Part shown: in pieces, positions 12,110 through 21,083 of the stretch | Layout of the letters: every line of letters begins with the position of its first letter | Position numbering within the stretch: position 1 is the first letter of the stretch | DNA from: Myrica gale | Lineage: Eukaryota; Streptophyta; Magnoliopsida; Fagales; Myricaceae | DNA length: 64,000 nt | Assembly (NCBI GenBank): GCA_963930655.1 | Contig: OZ005607.1 | Location: forward strand, 10,618,874-10,682,873 | Reading direction: 5' to 3' | Made by a program: the position numbers and the translations under genes | The notes under the pieces: model-generated | Told to the model about the DNA's origin: nothing | Databases searched by the model: none | The model's input: the letters and a program-made list of their open reading frames with translations, nothing else

Positions 12110-12560
12110 CATTTTCATTTCCCGCGCGAAATATCTCCCTCCCTCTGCCTCTTTTATTCTCGGATCGAAATTCCTCTTCATCAAATTCCTCGTTCCCTTC
12201 ACTCCTACAAAACGATCTCTCTCACTTGGGTTTGGGTTTTCTCTGTCTCGAGGAGGTCGCCGTCTCCACTCTCGGTCTCCGACTCCCAAGCTGACAGACC
12301 ATCCTCGAGCTCCCACTGCGTATCTCGTCCCCCAAAGAAGACCACGCCATTTAGTGGCACATGTTAGTGCCTGGCCCAAAAGTCCAAACACCCGCGCGGA
12401 TTCTAGCAGAATCGAAACAAAACCTACCCACAAACAACGCAAACCCTAGAGTCTTTTTACGCTCCTCTCTATAAGTAGCAGCAAAAGGGCACTCTCGCCT
12501 GAGAAGAAATGTGGCCTGTTCGCATCTCGTGGGGTTTCCTATTTGTTAGCTCCTTCTTCT
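12110..12560 (+). promoter_or_regulatory. Promoter/5'-leader-like segment inside the CACTA element
   Basis: A C/T-rich stretch (ctccctccctctgcctctttt, then many tctc/ctcc runs) is followed by a TATA-like ctctataagtagc near 12468. About 35 bases further, gagaagaaATGTGG offers a start at 12508 whose frame reads MWPVRISWGFLF then a hydrophobic run. This looks like a copied gene front (promoter, leader, first codons). The source gene was not identified. It lies upstream of, and in the same orientation as, the captured exons, so it could drive them; this is inference. Confidence 0.35.
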
Positions 12561-12706
12561 CTTTCACTTGGCTTGGATGCTGGATTTTATTAAGTGTCTT
12601 TTCTTTTTCGTTTTACCCCTTATTATTGTTATTGTTGTAATTTTGCGTTTTGTTATCATCCTGGCTTCGAATCACGAATTTCATTGATGCAGAGGCGTAA
12701 AATGCT

Positions 12707-12907
12707 ATGTTCTTTATGTTTGGTGCTTCAATGTTTACTAATCTCTATATGCAAACTGCTAAAGTTGAGTATGTCATTGCAAATCAGGATGATCTCTGTA
12801 TGTTGGAGCTGTTACCTTTCCAGAAAAATAGCACACTTGCATCAAGAGTTCTTAGCTGGATTCAAAATGTTGAACTGAGAACTACTCCTGTAGTGGGGTT
12901 CCTGTAG
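12707..12907 (+). other. Unidentified exon-like open stretch in the CACTA element
   Basis: A 66-codon plus-strand frame reads MFFMFGASMFTNLYMQTAKV and later TLASRVLSWIQNVELRTTP. The composition looks coding, but I do not recognise the protein. It precedes the ALDH7 fragment in the same orientation and may be another captured exon or a decayed one. Confidence 0.3.
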
Positions 12908-13081
12908 TGGATAGTTGATCACTTGACTGCAATGAATGATATATGAAAGGGTTTAGAACACTTTTTGCAGTTTTTATAGTGCATTTTTGCACTTAAAAAA
13001 TGCCATGGAGTACAGCAGCATGTTCTGCTACATTCTAATCTTAACTACAAGAGTAATTACTTGCTCTTGTATGCATTTTAG

Positions 13082-13188
13082 GAAGGGTGCTCCAACAACT
13101 CCATTGATAACTATTTCTGTGACAATGCTTGTAGCAGAGGTTTTTCAGAAGAACAACTTGCCAGGTGCAATATTCACATCTTTCTGTG
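13082..13188 (+). pseudogene. Captured exon of an aldehyde dehydrogenase 7 (ALDH7B4-like) gene
   Basis: After an intact acceptor (tgcattttag, ending 13081) the frame reads KGAPTTPLITISVTMLVAEV then FQKNNLPGAIFTSFC, the segment of plant ALDH7 (antiquitin, alpha-aminoadipic semialdehyde dehydrogenase) that follows the VVW motif. In the family the sequence continues CGGAEIG; here homology stops after TTCTGTG and the rest is unrelated. About 36 of some 500 residues are present, without the catalytic cysteine. It cannot be an enzyme. It is a gene fragment carried by the CACTA element, in sense with the UBP and ERO1 exons. Confidence 0.85.
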
Positions 13189-13434
13189 AATTTCATTGTT
13201 TTCAGATTCCTTTGTAAGGAAGTTCGCTTCTTGTCTATATGTTTATTTAGCCTCTGTTAGGATCTGGGAAAGAACCGAGGAAAGTAGAAGAAAAGTAAAA
13301 AAATCCCCAAGACCCAATTTCTTTAGCAATTCAATGTTTAGTATCTTGTTTCAATTTCTTTGATTGGACTAAGTGTGGAATTTATAAGATGGGGGTATAT
13401 ATCTTCTTCTTTACATTTTTTTTTTTTGGTGTAG

Positions 13435-13623
13435 GATGCCCATGAATTTTTGAATTTCTTGCTGAATGAACTCATTGACATACTGGAGAAAGAAGCCCAA
13501 GCTTCAAAAAGTGATCCAGAAACTTCATCACCCTCTGATAAACCTGCAAATGGTCCAAAGAATGGCCTGGCCAATGGTCCTCAAAAGGACCCTTTAGTCA
13601 CCTGGGTGCACAGAAACTTTCAG
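13435..13623 (+). pseudogene. Captured exon of a ubiquitin-specific protease gene (UBP3/UBP4-like)
   Basis: A perfect 189-bp exon of 63 codons with acceptor ggtgtag before and donor gtgact after. It reads [20 protein letters not shown], then a lineage-variable linker, then [12 protein letters not shown]. The (Q)DAHEFL box and the linker ending in VTWVH..FQ are characteristic of plant UBP3/UBP4. The exon is fully open and both splice sites are intact, so capture looks recent. The catalytic Cys and His boxes lie in other exons and are absent. Phase is 0 at both ends, as for the ERO1 exon downstream. Confidence 0.9.
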
Positions 13624-13860
13624 GTGACTTTGCTTTGCCATATTATGTATTTTGGCTTCTGTACAAACTGATATCTGGACTTCACTCCTCCATTTCAATC
13701 CATATAGCTGCTGATTATCTACTTGATGAAGCTAGAAACTTGGTATGAATTTAAATTTAAATGCAAATTTGATGAAAGTGATAATATGTCAGATGTTCAA
13801 AGTTTTAGGTAGTAAATGGTGTGCTTCACTTATGTGATCTGGTCTGCAACTTGCTTCGAA

Positions 13861-14070
13861 CTTTTTTTTTTTTTTTTTTTTTTTGATGACGAGGAAATTC
13901 CCCAAAGCCGGACCCTTTTGGCCCAACCCTGAAGTACAAACCCCGGCCCACTGGACCGACCCCACAACCCAGGGAGCAGATAAGTCAAGGACGATAATGG
14001 GGATGTTGGGGCTCGAACTTGGGACATGTTAGAACCCAAGCCGAAGCCTTACCACCACACCAAACCCTTG
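13861..14070 (-). mobile_element. tRNA-derived SINE, inserted between captured exons
   Basis: Read on the minus strand, the head gggtttggtgtggtggtaag carries an A-box-like TGGTGTGGTGG. About 45 bases further, aagttcgagcccc matches a B box (GTTCGAGCC). The element ends in a run of 24 A residues (T run at 13861-13884 on the plus strand). Length is about 210 bp, normal for plant SINEs. Clear target duplications were not found; gcttcgaac left of the tail and gattcgaac at 14104 are only similar. It sits in the intron between the UBP and ERO1 exons. Confidence 0.8.
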
Positions 14071-14306
14071 GGGGTAAAGGAAAGATTATTTTGCAAGGTG
14101 GAGATTCGAACTGGGGCACTTAGGAAGGAGAGAGGCGCGCATCTTGCATTATTGGTATGACATTTCAAATGCGTTAAACAGTAAAGGATGAGAAATTTTT
14201 CTCATCACAGGCAAAAGTTTAACCTTTCCCAAGTCTTATAATGTATGAGTAACCATGAATTGAAAGATCTGACCTTTATTTTCAATGTTTATCTTTTTAA
14301 TCTCAG

Positions 14307-14411
14307 TGGGGTCCAAATCTCTCATTCATGTATGATCGGGTCCTAAGATACCCAGATCGTGTCAGGAACTTGTACTTCACGTTTCTCTTTGTTCTCCGAG
14401 CAGTGACGAAG
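14307..14411 (+). pseudogene. Captured exon of an ER oxidoreductin gene (ERO1-like)
   Basis: An intact 105-bp exon of 35 codons, acceptor aatctcag and donor gtaagt. It reads WGPNLSFMYDRVLRYPDRVR then NLYFTFLFVLRAVTK, which I recognise as a conserved block of plant ERO1, the flavoenzyme that oxidises protein disulfide isomerase in the endoplasmic reticulum. The redox-active cysteine pairs lie elsewhere in the protein and are absent. Phase is 0 at both ends, so splicing onto the UBP exon would keep one frame. Fully open, which suggests recent capture. Confidence 0.88.
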
Positions 14412-14559
14412 GTAAGTTTTACCTCCTTGGGTTCTTTTTAAGGCCCCGTATATTGTTCTGTTGTTAGGTATATCATAAGACATAATAAAGCTTCTTCACA
14501 TGATGGGAATTCTATTGTGTATAATTCAATAAACTGTACGTGTAAAAGACAAAAATGTA

Positions 14560-14715
14560 GTGTTCGATAGACTGTCTATGTTGTGGTTATACTAATGAAT
14601 TCAAATCCATAGACTGTCTATGTTGTGGATGAAATGGGTTATACTAATGAATTCAAATCCATAGACAAAAATGTAGTGTTCGATAGACTGTCTATGTTCT
14701 GGATGAAATGTGTTG
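14560..14715. repeat. Tandem duplication in CACTA interior
   Basis: The phrases agtgttcgatagactgtctatg, catagactgtctatgttgtg and ggttatactaatgaattcaaatc occur two to three times within 150 bases, in nested direct copies. Confidence 0.85.
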
Positions 14716-14752
14716 AAGTGTAACTTTTTGTCATTCACATTTTCCTGTGAAG

Positions 14753-14843
14753 GCTATTGATGATGATTGCAATCAAACAGGGCAAATGGTGGCAGAGCTT
14801 CTTGGTTGGCCACACAGGGGACCTTTGCTTTTTTGCTTTAAAG
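14753..14843 (+). other. Unidentified exon-like stretch with splice sites in the CACTA element
   Basis: Between an acceptor (ttttcctgtgaag) and a donor (aaag then gtcagt) lies an open stretch reading AIDDDCNQTGQMVAELLGWP then HRGPLLFCFK. It is in phase with the ERO1 exon. I do not recognise the source. A further acceptor at 15021-15026 would add GIQDRGC and a stop at 15047-15049, giving a possible end to a chimeric transcript. Confidence 0.4.
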
Positions 14844-15049
14844 GTCAGTCTAACTCTCTCTTCTCTTTAAAGGGAGAATGGTTCATTATTTAGTCTAGGG
14901 AAAATTATATGGAATGAGAACATTATTTTCATGTTGCTATTTCGACTTGGCTACATCTCATTGAAGGGCAATGATAAATCTTTTGTTTATTTTTATTTTT
15001 CATGTCATATTTATTTTCTATTACAGGAATTCAAGATAGAGGATGTTGA

Positions 15050-15334
15050 TGTATCAAAGAGGAAGATTTTAATTGGTCATTGCTTATTGTATTGTATTTA
15101 AATATTTTAGTCGGTCCTTACTTATTGTTATTTTATATTAGAAATTTGTTATTTTTTAGATTACTTGTAGAGATTCTTGTGTTTGTTGTAAAATATTATT
15201 AATCAATGATTAAGATATTCTTGTTTTATTATCCTTGTTCTTTAAGTTTTTACATCTATTGAATTATAATTACTAAAATAAATTTGTATTACCAATTAAA
15301 AAAGCATATATAGGAAAATATATGAAAAAATTAG
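15050..15334. other. CACTA interior, no gene recognised
   Basis: T-rich and A-rich sequence between the last exon-like stretch and the right subterminal array. A 3' UTR-like character is possible, but no signal is decisive. Confidence 0.4.
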
Positions 15335-16296
15335 TGGTGTTTTAAAAATGCTGGCACATAAAAAAAAGCTACAAACCACTGTCGTTGCTATAAGTGGCAT
15401 CTGAACGATGCTATAGCCCTCTTTTTAGACTATGCCAGCGGTTTTAAAAACGCCACTAAAAAAACGTTGTTGTAAATCAGGACAAATGCCAGCGTTTTTA
15501 AAAACGTCGATAAAAAACCGTTGTTGGAAATCATGAGAAACGCCAGCGTTTTTTAAAACGCCGTTAAAACACCGCTGTTGAAAAGCGGGGAAACGCCAGC
15601 GTTTTTAAAAACGCCACTAAAAAACCGCTGTTGAAAAGCGGGGAAACGCCAGCGTTTTTAAAAACGCCGCTAAAAAACCGCCGTTAAAAATCAGGGGAAA
15701 TGCCAGCGTTTTAAAAAACGCCGCTAAAAAGCCGCCGTTAAAAATCAGGGGAATTACCAGCGGTTTAAAAACGCCGCTAAGTGACTGCTGTTAAAAGGTA
15801 GGGAATCACCAGCGTTTATGAAAAACGCCGTTGAAGGCATTCGCCGACGGAGAAAAGACAGCGGTCGGAAAACGCCGGTAAAAAACCGCTGGTAAAAAAA
15901 CGCCACTAAAAAACCGCTGTTGAAAAGAGGGGAAACGCCAGCGTTTTTAAAAACACTGCTAAAAAACCGCTGCTATAAGCGTGGAAACGCCTGCGTTTTT
16001 AAAAACGCCGCTAAAAAACCGCCGTTAAAAATCAGGGGGAATGCCAGCGTTTTAAAAACCGCCGTTAAAAATCAGGGGAATTACCAGCGGTTTAAAAACG
16101 CCACTAAGTGACCGCTGTTAAAAGGTAGGGAATCACCAGCGTTTATGAAAAACGCCGTTGAAGGCATTCGCCGACGGAGAAAAGACAGCGGTCGGAAAAC
16201 GCCGGTAAAAAACCGCTGGTAAAAGTTTAGCGGCGTTTTTTGGACTTTTACCAACGGTTTTGCGACAGCTGTTGTAGCCTAATTTTTTTTGTAGTG
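15335..16296. repeat. Right CACTA subterminal repeat array with internal duplication
   Basis: The same motif family as the left end, in inverse orientation overall. Within it, 15731-15897 and 16059-16225 are near-identical copies of about 166 bp (both run ccgttaaaaatcaggggaat ... aaaaaccgctggtaaaa), differing at only a few positions. This points to recent unequal exchange or slippage in the array. Confidence 0.93.
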
Positions 16297-16442
16297 TAAA
16301 TTATCTTAAAAAATAAGTTAAGATGTAACATCACATGATATTGTTTTTTTTTTTCAATTTACTAATGGCTTATCTGTCTTATCTAAGTAGCCCATTAGTC
16401 TTTAATTATCTCGAAATCAATCTTCTGAAATATTTTTCTTTT

Positions 16443-17512
16443 GGAAAGTTAGCAATTTAGTCGTTGGGTTTTACACCCTTTTACTTTTTAGTCCTTGAGT
16501 TTAATTTTTTTCAAATTTTAGTTCTTGGGTTTACATTTTTTGACGAAAATGTCTTTCCGTCAGGGATCGGTCAGTTTTCCTAATTAAAGGGTCACATCAG
16601 CTGACAACTCAGGAGCTGATGTGGCAGGATTCTAAAACGCACCGTTTTGTAAAAAAATAGTCCACAAAGAAAAACGCCACTATTTAGAACCCACACACCT
16701 ATTTAATTTACTTGAAATTTTGAGACTACACTAACGACAGCGTTTAGAACCCACACACACCTATTTACCCCTGTCATTTGTCCTGAGTTTTATTCCCTCA
16801 TTTTGTTTAGAACCCTAAGTCCCCGATAGAACCCATCTCGTTGCAGATCTCGACGTCGCCTTCGGAGAATATTCTCGAATGGAGTATTGTAGCATAATTT
16901 AATTGACGAAGTACCAAATGATCATTGAAGGCATAAGGAGCGCTGGGATTGATTGTTTAAAAGGTAATGCCGGGTTGTTCTGCTGGATGAATTTAAGCCC
17001 TTTGTTGGAGAAACCAACAAGAGAAGGTGAACTGGCTCTCTGGAACTCCTTCCTGCATGAAGTGAAAACTAAACATATCTCCAGGCTCTTCTTGCCATTG
17101 TTCGGAACCGGGTTGGTTCAGGGTGTGTTTTGCTAACATGAGTGAACAGACGCTAAATGTTGCCTTGAAAAGGATTCACAATTTAATGGAACAACGAGAC
17201 AGAGATAGGAATCTAATCTCTTCGCAGTGAGCATTTTACCCCTTCGTTAGTGTAGTCTCAAAATTTTAGGCAAATTATACAGGTGCATGTGGGTTCTAAA
17301 CGGTAGCGTTTTTCTTTGTGGATTCTTTTTACAGAAAGGTGCATTTTGAAATCCAGCCAGTTGTCAGCCGATGTGACCTTTCTGTTAGGAAAACTGACGG
17401 ATCCTTGACAAAATGTTTTTTTTAAAAAAATATAAATATAAATATTAAAATTTGAAAAAATTAAATTTACTAAATAAAAATAATAAACTCAAAAACTAAA
17501 CTTCTAAACTCC
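16443..17512. mobile_element. Mutator-like inverted-repeat element carrying an ACC synthase fragment
   Basis: Inverted arms of about 200-280 bp pair. The left arm has tttttagtccttgagttta, then gtcagttttcctaa, then gtcacatcagctgacaact, then aaaacgcacc and caaagaaaaacgccac. The inverse of the right arm has tttagtttttgagttta, gtcagttttcctaa, gtcacatcggctgacaact and aaaatgcacc. The inner arm ends pair at about 16730 (gagactacactaacg) and 17245 (gttagtgtagtctc). Between them is an ACC synthase coding piece. Terminal bases and target duplication are uncertain: the right end abuts the next element. The structure is that of a Pack-MULE. Confidence 0.82.
16900..17230 (+). pseudogene. Captured 3' coding part of a 1-aminocyclopropane-1-carboxylate synthase gene
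   Basis: ACC synthase is the rate-limiting PLP enzyme of ethylene synthesis. The frame reads LTKYQMIIEGIRSAGIDCLK then GNAGLFCWMNLSPLLEKPTR then [15 protein letters not shown], matching the C-terminal third of plant ACS. One extra base after EVK shifts the frame. In the next frame the family sequence continues: [20 protein letters not shown], then [20 protein letters not shown], then a stop TGA at 17228-17230. The SEPGWFR block with the substrate-binding Arg is thus still readable. The N-terminal two thirds, including the PLP lysine, are absent. No intron interrupts it, consistent with capture of a last exon. Confidence 0.93.
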
Positions 17513-17517
17513 TTTTA

Positions 17518-18277
17518 GGGTTAATGACCAAAATAGTCCTTGGGTTTTATACCCTTTATCGATTTGGTCCCTGAGTTTCTAATTTGGTCACATAAGTCCT
17601 TAGGTTATCATCATTTATCAATTTGGTCCCTGGATTTCTAATTTGGTCACATAAGTCCTTAGGTTATTCTCATTTATCGATTTGGTCCCTGGGTTTCCAA
17701 TTTGGTCACATAAGTCCTTAGGTTATCATCATTTATCGATTTGGTCCTTCCGTCCAATTTCTACTTTGACGTCTCATCAAAATGAGCCACTACCCCCAAA
17801 TCAATCTGCAAACAGAGAGCAACAAATAGAAAATCCACGACACGATTCAAATCTCAAAGATCACCAACGGCTTTAGATTGGATATCTCTTCGCTCCGTGA
17901 AAAATAGACGACCAGCATGACTGATTTTTGGTAAAACATGGATTTGGGCTCCCTTCGTCGATCAAATGGGGGGACTCCCCTGTTCGATTTTTTTTTCTTT
18001 TTTACGAATATGTCAGGTGGACGCGAGTTTATTTTTAAATAATAAAAAAAGCATACACGTGTCGCGATGTTATTGGTGGTGACGTGGCCCACCGTTAGCT
18101 GACTATGTACGGAGGAGACGAAATTGAATGGAAGGATCAAATCGATAGATGAGAATAACCTAAGGACTTATGTTACCAAATTGGAAACTCGGGGACCAAA
18201 TTGATAAATGAGGATAACCTAAGGACTTATGTGACCAAATTAGAAACGCAGGGACCAAATCGATGAAGGGCTAACCC
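17518..18277. mobile_element. Non-autonomous Mutator-like element with repeated subterminal motif
   Basis: The ends are gggtta... (17518) and ...taaccc (18277), flanked by a 9-bp duplication with one mismatch, ctcctttta (17509-17517) and ttcctttta (18278-18286). The arms carry a tandem unit, atttggtccctgagtttctaa then tttggtcacataagtcctta: about four copies on the left (17530-17760) and two to three inverted on the right (18125-18265). The centre (17770-18120) has short frames but no protein I recognise; a minus-strand 97-codon frame there looks non-coding. It lies directly against the ACS-carrying element. Confidence 0.8.
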
Positions 18278-18286
18278 TTCCTTTTA

Positions 18287-18779
18287 TTACAAAATCTTAT
18301 GAAATATTTGCTTTTAGGCCATCCAAGTAAGTCAGTGACTAGACCTTCCACGTTCGATGATGCAACTCACTGTGACGCCACAAACCAAGATGGGACCGAC
18401 CAATATGACGCACCAGCTGATGTGTACGGAGATTTTTACACAAATCTGAAAGCCGTGTGAACACAGACTTTCTTTTTTTTCTAAGCGTGTGAACACAGAC
18501 TTTCGGGACATCATTAACTGGCCAATCAGACAATCACAATGGGGTGGAGCCCGGATTCAATGTATTAGATTAAACGGTGTTGCATTATTTAAATAAATAA
18601 ATAGAAAACCGGGTACCCAACCGGATGCGATCAGAGATATTACAGAAAATCCAATTCGGTGAGAGAGATAAGTGTAAGTCCCGTTTGAGATCCACGCTTG
18701 TCCGAACAGGACTCTCCTAATCGGATAAATATGGGTCTCGAACCGGACAGACACCTCTCACCTCAGCTAATTGCAGATG
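18287..18779. other. Intergenic stretch, no gene recognised
   Basis: No convincing exon. A 17-bp phrase gtgtgaacacagactttc is duplicated at about 18457 and 18487. The sequence gaaaaccgggtacccaaccg has a short inverted repeat. Several overlapping minus-strand frames (18332-18533) are shadows of this repeat. Confidence 0.5.
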
Positions 18780-20156
18780 AGCCAGATCGCAACCGATGTG
18801 GGGCCTAATACTGCTTTTGAAGTCTCCGCCTTCTGCCCTCTAGTCTTTGGAATCTTCCAAACTTGTTCTTTGTGGGAAGTTGAGCTGCCGAAATCCAGGT
18901 TACAGTCAATCATTTGGAAGTATATTTAGAAAGACTCGGAAAAGGAAAGTTTTATTAAAATAAAGAAAAAGAGAGTGCACATGTGGCTAGCGTCGGAAGT
19001 GTGAATGGCCCAAACTCACACGCTACGGACTCTCGTCGTGACTTGCCACGCAAGGAGCCGGCAACCCTTATCTGGAGAGTGCCGTATCAGGATCCGACTG
19101 TGATGATTCACAGAGAGTGAGTTCGAAAAACCCTTTTCTTAGGAATAACTGTGATTTCACACTTCTCAAAACACATAAAAAGTTTTATTTTAAATTTCTG
19201 CAATCCATATTATCTTGTATGAGCTTTTGCAGAATGTCTTTCCTTTTATTTTTTTCTTCAAGAATTGCGTCATAAATATCCAATTTTTCACTTGTCCAAC
19301 TCCTTATAAGGACCAAAATGACGTCACCACTGATTACAGTTCTCTGCATCTCTTCCACTTAACACCAACCGACAAGGAACTTGGGAAATGTCCAGCAGAT
19401 TTCTTATAGTTTTCCCAGAATCTGTATCTGGGAATACATAAACTTGTCCGGGGAAGATGCTCTCAGGTGTGTGGCTGCTTCCACTCCAATAAATTAAGCA
19501 TTCTCAACGCTGAATTAGGTGGAGAGTGTTAATTTAATCAATTAATCGTGGGCCCAACTCCACCAACAGAGCTAGAAGGAAGCCATTCTCTTATTCACCA
19601 CAAACATTAATCTCAAACATCATCACATTCTATGTTTCCCCCGTACTAAATGCCTGGAATTAAGTCAGAATTCCAAGAATTAGATATCCATTCCAAAGAA
19701 GATGGGCCATTTCTTCACAATGTTGGCCGAAAAAATGGTCATTAAAAAGTTTCCCTTGAACCAACCAACGGGACAAGAACTTTCCAAACTCGGATTTCTG
19801 ATCAATATCTTCAGACGAAACCTAAGAAAGCATGACAAAATTCTTAACTTGGATTTCCCAATATCCTGGGACGAAACTTAAGAAAGCATGGTAAATCTTG
19901 AATTGGAAACGAGGAGGAAATTGCATAATCAACTGTGAAATGTATTAGACCCAACAAGAAGTAATCGGCGACATAAAATCTACTGTCAAGTGTCACCGTA
20001 TCACAACAATTACAAACAAATCTATATATGTACAGTATAACACTGTAGAAGCTTTATTCTGATTCTGGAACAACGTAAGTACATAGCTTCTCAGATACAG
20101 GGACAGACAGATCTCTCCAAGTCATAGAAAGTGAAAAGGCTGCCACGGGAACAAGC

Positions 20157-20369
20157 TCAATTCGAAGAATTGAGAGATGCTAGGGTTATGATCTTTGTGT
20201 ATATCCACTTGATGATCGTCTCCAGTGCTTCTCCCGTCTTTGAGGCCATGGTGACACTGACAATCGTGCTTGCCAAGCTCGCAAACATCTCAGCTTTGAT
20301 CTTGCCTCTCTTGGGGATCAAGCTGGTGCTTTCCTTCTCAGTTTTGGGGTAAGCGGATGCCATAGCCAT
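20157..20369 (-). CDS. Small uncharacterised plant protein, copy A (truncated at C-terminus)
   Basis: From the ATG at 20369 the frame gives about 70 residues, starting MAMASAYPKTEKESTSLIPK then RGKIKAEMFASLASTIVSVT. It shares PK(T/N)EKE, P-KRG-KIKA, F-SLAS-IVSV and ASK-GE with copy B. Its end differs: after GEALETI it reads IKWIYTK and stops, lacking the Gly/Ser/Pro-rich tail with STPPPS seen in B and C. No signal peptide follows from this start. Upstream in-frame codons are hydrophobic but have no ATG. I do not recognise the function. A TATA box sits about 185 bp upstream. It may be expressed or may be a decaying copy. Confidence 0.5.
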   Translation of the reverse strand: MAMASAYPKTEKESTSLIPKRGKIKAEMFASLASTIVSVTMASKTGEALETIIKWIYTKIITLASLNSSN

Positions 20370-20551
20370 AGGGGTCAAGTACTGGATGGTCTCAGAAGAA
20401 GCAGGGGACAAGCAGAGCAAGGAAAAAAACAATGAAAAAGAGAAATAACCGGAGTTTTGGTAAGAGAAGAGAAAGAAGATGCTACAGATGAGGAAGAGAA
20501 TCTCTCTGCCTGTAGGCTGTGAAGTGGAGGTTCAGAACAGGGGCTGTTTAC

Positions 20552-20559
20552 TATTTATA
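20552..20559 (-). promoter_or_regulatory. TATA box of gene A
   Basis: The minus strand reads cctataaatagtaaac, a canonical plant TATAAATA, about 185 bp upstream of the ATG. Transcription would start near 20525, leaving a leader of about 155 bp. Confidence 0.5.
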
Positions 20560-21083
20560 GGCCGAATTAGACAACAGAGTACCCCACTACGATAAAATAA
20601 TACTAATGTTTCTTTGTCAATCATGCTGTTTGATTTATTTATTTTAGCCTTAGATAAGATGGGGTTAACGAATTTCTCAAATGTAGGTGATTGGGAGTGT
20701 TAAGGGAGATTGGAACGTCTGGAAGGTTAGTAGGTTACTTAGGTCCCACTCCCACGCATCCACACCCACAGCAGGGCCACATTTTCTTCGCGCACGCAGT
20801 TGAGTTGCATTTTCATCTAATGCAAACAAAAATGCAAAAAATGCTGCACAGAATACAGAATATCCTTCCAAAATGCCAGAGCCAAATGTGGCATGTAGGA
20901 AAAATGAGTATTGTGGACTTGAGTTGCATTCCAGTGGCGCATGATGGTGCAATATGGCACTTGAAGGCAATTAATTGCAATATTGCATTGATCATCGCAC
21001 GTACAGATATGCACGGATACGTGCATGGTAATTTTGCCTTAAAGCTGTGGAACAGAGTGCGTCTGGATGCAAATCCATAGAAC

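Larger units (their letters stand above)
10290..16296. mobile_element. Non-autonomous CACTA (En/Spm) element carrying host gene exons
   Basis: It begins CACTACAAAAAAACG at 10290 and ends TTTTTTTTGTAGTG at 16296, flanked by a perfect 3-bp duplication TAA (10287-10289 and 16297-16299). Both ends carry long subterminal arrays of short motifs (acgccgctaaaa, ccagcgtttttaaaaacgc) in both orientations, the expected transposase binding sites of this superfamily. The 6007-bp element shows no TNP2 or TNP1 frame. Its interior holds plus-strand exons from ALDH7, UBP3/4 and ERO1 genes, an unidentified exon, a promoter-like leader and a SINE. It would depend on a transposase made elsewhere. Intact ends and duplication suggest a fairly recent insertion. 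Confidence 0.95.
18780..21060. repeat. Segmental duplication, unit A (contains small gene A)
   Basis: Colinear with unit B (25814-28010). Matching anchors include ttctgccc..tagtcttt.gaatcttccaaa, ccaaactcacac, gacatcaccactg-type text at 19320, gggccatttcttcacaatgt at 19707, the gene itself, and gcacagaatacagaatatcc at 20846. By eye, identity is roughly 70-80 percent with many small gaps. Unit C (33545-38120) matches over the gene-proximal part. The duplication is therefore fairly old and pre-dates most insertions that now separate the copies. Confidence 0.88.

Noticed and set aside
12017-12442. 141-codon minus-strand frame in the CACTA interior
   Set aside because: It is the opposite strand of a C/T-rich leader-like region, and its composition explains the open frame.
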